The position numbers and the translations under genes were made by a program. A DNA stretch of 64,000 nt from NCBI RefSeq assembly GCF_020524325.1, contig NZ_JAIVKY010000005.1:310001-374000 (forward strand). The letters run 5' to 3'. The notes below the pieces were generated by a model, which saw only the letters and a list, made by a program, of their open reading frames with translations, made no database searches and was not told the origin of the DNA. Below, piece by piece: positions 60,788 to 64,000 of the stretch. How positions within the stretch are numbered: position 1 is the stretch's first letter; every line of letters starts with the position of its first letter. The stretch is from Sutcliffiella horikoshii (GTDB taxonomy: Bacteria; Bacillota; Bacilli; Bacillales; Bacillaceae_I).

Positions 60788-60903
60788 GGTGAAGATTTAT
60801 ATAATAGATAAAACAAAAATGAAAATAGAAGCTAAAAACTTTGAGAAAACGCATCACCTTATTGTTTTTTCTAAGAATTTACCCTCTTGAGGAGGATTAT
60901 TGA

Positions 60904-62982
60904 ATGGCAGATTACTTAGTGATTGTGGAATCACCGGCAAAAGCAAAGACAATTGAACGATATCTAGGAAAAAAATATAAAGTGAAAGCCTCCATGGGAC
61001 ATGTTAGAGACTTACCCAAAAGTCAAATGGGTGTAAATGTGGATCATGAATTTGAGCCTAAATATATAACCATCAGAGGGAAAGGTCCCGTCTTGAAGGA
61101 ATTGAAAACAGCTGCAAAAAAAGCAAAGAAAATATTCCTCGCGGCTGACCCGGATCGCGAAGGGGAAGCTATTGCTTGGCATCTTGCTCACAGTCTCGAT
61201 ATTGATATAACATCGGATTGTCGGGTTGTTTTTAATGAAATAACTAAAGATGCTATTAAGGAATCATTCAAACATCCAAGACCGATTAATCTCGATGTAG
61301 TGGACGCTCAACAGGCAAGAAGGATTTTAGATCGACTTGTGGGCTACAACATAAGCCCTTTATTATGGAAGAAAGTGAAAAAGGGATTAAGTGCAGGTCG
61401 CGTTCAATCCGTTGCTGTACGATTAGTCATTGAACGTGAGCAAGAGATAAATGCGTTTGAACCGGAAGAGTACTGGTCCATTAAAAGCAGCTTCCTTACA
61501 GGGAAATCAAAAGAATTTGAAGCAAGCTTCTATGGGGTAGATGGGAAGAAGACAGAGCTGAAATCTGAAGCAGATGTCAATGAGGTTCTAGGAAGGCTTG
61601 AGGGGAACTCCTTTGAAATAAAGAGTGTAACCAAAAAGGAGCGTAAACGTAATCCAGCGCTTCCTTTCATCACATCTTCCTTGCAACAGGAAGCTGCGCG
61701 TAAACTTAACTTCCGTGCAAAGAAAACGATGATGATGGCCCAGCAGCTCTATGAGGGAATTGAGCTTGGAAAAGAAGGTACGGTCGGTCTAATCACCTAT
61801 ATGCGTACGGATTCAACCCGTATTTCAGAAACCGCAAAGAAAGAAGCGGTGGAATATATCGAAAAGACATATGGCAAACAATTTGTTTCTACTGAAGAAA
61901 GAAAAGAAACAAAAAAGAGCAATGCACAAGATGCCCATGAAGCGATTCGTCCAACATCAACCATGAAGGACCCTCAGTCGATTAAAGAATACTTGTCACG
62001 TGATCAATTCCGTTTATATAAGTTGATTTGGGAGCGCTTTGTAGCAAGTCAGATGGCACCTGCCATATTGGATACGGTCAGTGTGGACTTAACGCAAAAT
62101 GATGTTCAATTCCGTGCGACTGGATCTACGGTCAAGTTCGCAGGCTTCATGAAAGTATATGTGGAAGGTAACGACGATCAACAGGAAGAAAAAGAGAACC
62201 TTCTTCCTCCTTTAGAGAAAGGCGATACCGTTTTCTCCAAAGATATCGATCAAAAGCAACATTTCACCCAACCTCCACCAAGGTACACAGAGGCAAGGTT
62301 GGTACGTACCCTAGAAGAGTTGGGAATAGGAAGACCGTCAACTTATGCACCTACATTGGATACCATCCAGAAAAGAGGCTATGTAGCGCTCGATAATAAA
62401 CGATTTGTTCCTACTGAGCTTGGAGAGATTGTCATCCAATTGATTCTGGAGTTCTTCCCTGAAATTATTAATGTCGAGTTTACTGCGGACCTGGAAACAA
62501 ACCTGGATAATGTGGAAGATGGAAAAGTAAATTGGGTCAATATCATTGACGGCTTTTATCATGAATTCGCCAAGCGTTTAGAAAAAGCGGAAGCGGAAAT
62601 GCAGGAAATTGAAATTAAAGATGAGCCAGCAGGTGAAGATTGTGAGCTTTGCGGTCACGAGATGGTCTTTAAGATGGGACGGTACGGAAAGTTCATGGCT
62701 TGCTCCAATTTCCCTGACTGCCGCAATACAAAACCTATCGTAAAAGATATCGGGGTCCCTTGTCCTAAATGTGAAAAAGGGAATATTGTGGAAAGAAAAA
62801 GTAAAAAGAAACGAATTTTCTATGGCTGTGACCAATACCCTACCTGTGAATTCTTATCATGGGATAAGCCTATTGCCAGAAAGTGTCCTAAGTGTGAATC
62901 CTTACTGGTCGAGAAAAAGCTTAAAAAGGGTGTACAGGTACAGTGTGTAGAGTGTGATTATAAAGAAGAACCACAAGGATAA
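60904..62982 (+). CDS. topA: DNA topoisomerase I
   Basis: 692 aa type IA topoisomerase that relaxes negative supercoils. TOPRIM domain: [17 protein letters not shown] and [15 protein letters not shown]; active-site Tyr299 in [22 protein letters not shown] follows. Three C-terminal zinc-ribbon modules (CELCGHE...CSNFPDC, CPKCEKG...CDQYPTC, CPKCESL...CVECDY) match the B. subtilis enzyme in number and length. CTTGAGGAGG precedes the ATG by about 8 bp. Confidence 0.98.
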   Translation: MADYLVIVESPAKAKTIERYLGKKYKVKASMGHVRDLPKSQMGVNVDHEFEPKYITIRGKGPVLKELKTAAKKAKKIFLAADPDREGEAIAWHLAHSLDIDITSDCRVVFNEITKDAIKESFKHPRPINLDVVDAQQARRILDRLVGYNISPLLWKKVKKGLSAGRVQSVAVRLVIEREQEINAFEPEEYWSIKSSFLTGKSKEFEASFYGVDGKKTELKSEADVNEVLGRLEGNSFEIKSVTKKERKRNPALPFITSSLQQEAARKLNFRAKKTMMMAQQLYEGIELGKEGTVGLITYMRTDSTRISETAKKEAVEYIEKTYGKQFVSTEERKETKKSNAQDAHEAIRPTSTMKDPQSIKEYLSRDQFRLYKLIWERFVASQMAPAILDTVSVDLTQNDVQFRATGSTVKFAGFMKVYVEGNDDQQEEKENLLPPLEKGDTVFSKDIDQKQHFTQPPPRYTEARLVRTLEELGIGRPSTYAPTLDTIQKRGYVALDNKRFVPTELGEIVIQLILEFFPEIINVEFTADLETNLDNVEDGKVNWVNIIDGFYHEFAKRLEKAEAEMQEIEIKDEPAGEDCELCGHEMVFKMGRYGKFMACSNFPDCRNTKPIVKDIGVPCPKCEKGNIVERKSKKKRIFYGCDQYPTCEFLSWDKPIARKCPKCESLLVEKKLKKGVQVQCVECDYKEEPQG

Positions 62983-63000
62983 TCTTTACGATAGAAAATA

Positions 63001-63037
63001 GGGGACTGACACTTAAGTGGTTGGGTCAGCCCTTTTT
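63001..63037 (+). terminator. Terminator after topA
   Basis: GGGACTGAC (63002-63010) pairs with GTCAG-CCC (63025-63032) with a bulge, plus an inner CACTTAAGTG palindrome, then TTTTT. Confidence 0.75.
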
Positions 63038-63099
63038 CCTTTGTAAAAAAAGCTAGTGAATGCAGCAATAATTTAACAACGTTTTTGGAGGTATAAGTT

Positions 63100-64000
63100 A
63101 TGACAAACACAGTAGTTAATGTAATTGGAGCTGGCCTTGCCGGCAGTGAAGCAGCATGGCAGCTTGCAAATAGAGGGATTCAGGTACATTTATATGAAAT
63201 GCGACCAGTCAAACAAACTCCTGCCCATCATACGGATAAATTCGCAGAGCTTGTTTGCTCCAATTCCCTTCGCGCAAACAACCTGACAAATGCAGTGGGT
63301 GTGTTAAAGGAAGAGATGAGAATGCTTGACTCCGTCATTATTCGTTCAGCAGATGATTGTGCGGTCCCTGCAGGAGGTGCACTTGCTGTGGACAGGCATG
63401 AATTTGCTGCTAAAGTGACGGAGAGAGTCAAAGAACATCCTAATGTAACGGTATTTAATGAAGAAATGGAACAGATTCCACAAGGACCGACAATTATTGC
63501 AACAGGACCGTTAACGTCCAAAGCCCTTTCAGACCAGCTTCGTTCCTTAACTGGTGAAGAATATCTATATTTCTATGACGCTGCAGCTCCAATTATTGAA
63601 AAAGACAGCATCAACATGGATATTGTTTATTTAAAATCACGTTATGACAAAGGAGAAGCAGCATACTTAAATTGCCCGATGACAGAAGAGCAGTTTAATC
63701 GATTCTATGATGCATTAGTGGAAGCAGAAACCGTTCCATTAAAGGAATTTGAAAAAGAAATCTTCTTTGAAGGGTGTATGCCGATCGAAGTAATGGCAAA
63801 CCGCGGAAAGAAAACGATGCTTTTTGGACCATTAAAACCGGTTGGGTTAGAAGATCCAAAAACAGACAAACGCCCATTTGCTGTCGTGCAACTCCGTCAA
63901 GATGATGCGGCAGGGACTTTGTATAATATTGTTGGTTTTCAGACACATTTAAAATGGGGACCGCAAAAAGAAGTGATTCGTCTAATTCCTGGCTTGGAAA
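63100..64000 (+). CDS. trmFO: tRNA m5U54 methyltransferase TrmFO, N-terminal part (cut by window edge)
   Basis: About 300 residues of an expected 435 or so; the frame is open to the window end. TrmFO (formerly gid) makes ribothymidine at tRNA position 54 using methylene-THF and FADH2. The FAD-binding [16 protein letters not shown] is at the N terminus; [50 protein letters not shown] and PVGLEDPKT are conserved. TTTGGAGG lies 7 bp before the ATG. dprA-topA-trmFO is the usual Bacillus order, with xerC/codV expected next. Confidence 0.96.
   Translation, partial: MTNTVVNVIGAGLAGSEAAWQLANRGIQVHLYEMRPVKQTPAHHTDKFAELVCSNSLRANNLTNAVGVLKEEMRMLDSVIIRSADDCAVPAGGALAVDRHEFAAKVTERVKEHPNVTVFNEEMEQIPQGPTIIATGPLTSKALSDQLRSLTGEEYLYFYDAAAPIIEKDSINMDIVYLKSRYDKGEAAYLNCPMTEEQFNRFYDALVEAETVPLKEFEKEIFFEGCMPIEVMANRGKKTMLFGPLKPVGLEDPKTDKRPFAVVQLRQDDAAGTLYNIVGFQTHLKWGPQKEVIRLIPGLE

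Overview
This window is chromosomal DNA from a low-GC Gram-positive spore former of the Bacillaceae. The evidence is the gene order, which follows the Bacillus subtilis pyr-to-topA region almost gene for gene, strong AGGAGG-type ribosome binding sites, Rho-independent terminators, and a spoVM gene. I cannot name the species. No rRNA, tRNA, CRISPR array, prophage or transposase gene was seen.

Layout. 1-8896: the pyrimidine operon pyrB(partial)-pyrC-pyrAA-pyrAB-pyrK-pyrD-pyrF-pyrE, with nearly every junction overlapping, closed by a terminator. 8951-10417: an accessory pocket with a 21-bp periodic repeat present in two aligned copies and a frameshifted NERD-domain gene. 10431-13063 (minus): a SurA-like lipoprotein and rqcH. 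13222-18165: Ca2+ P-type ATPase, then yicC-remA-gmk-rpoZ. 18706-31446: coaBC-priA-def-fmt-rsmB-rlmN-prpC-prkC-rsgA-rpe, a small unknown gene, thiN; then spoVM. 31599-32096: a convergent gap with a second, different 21-bp periodic array. 32097-32285 (minus): rpmB. 32650-38472: yloU-fakA, sdaAB-sdaAA, recG. 39030-42773: the FapR-regulated lipid operon fapR-plsX-fabD-fabG and acpP. 43017-50877: rnc-smc-ftsY-ylxM-ffh. 50996-53356: rpsP-khpA, rimM-trmD, rplS. 53521-57206: lepB, rbgA, rnhB, and a FliK-like/FlhB-like pair. 57433-64000: sucCD, dprA, topA, and the start of trmFO.

Most genes are housekeeping: nucleotide and coenzyme A synthesis, translation initiation and ribosome maturation, protein targeting, chromosome organisation, fatty acid synthesis, and Ser/Thr phosphosignalling (PrpC/PrkC, with RsgA next door). 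Functions are grouped physically: formylation and deformylation (def-fmt), rRNA methylation (rsmB-rlmN), SRP (ftsY-ylxM-ffh), lipid precursors (plsX-fabD-fabG-acpP).

The least explained content lies between genes. A structured repeat of about 130 bp occurs at six loci as nine unit copies. Three loci carry an inverted pair (about 340 bp), each starting about 30 bp after a terminator; two carry a single unit inside a gene cluster; one carries a 36-bp remnant. Stems change sequence between copies yet stay self-complementary, which is covariation. The two 21-bp arrays have different core sequences but the same spacing, two turns of the DNA helix. Candidate regulatory sites include a FapR box before fapR, catabolite (cre) boxes before sdaAA and sucC, an inverted repeat inside the rpsP promoter, palindromes around the rpmB/yloU divergent region, and a probable L19 leader before rplS.
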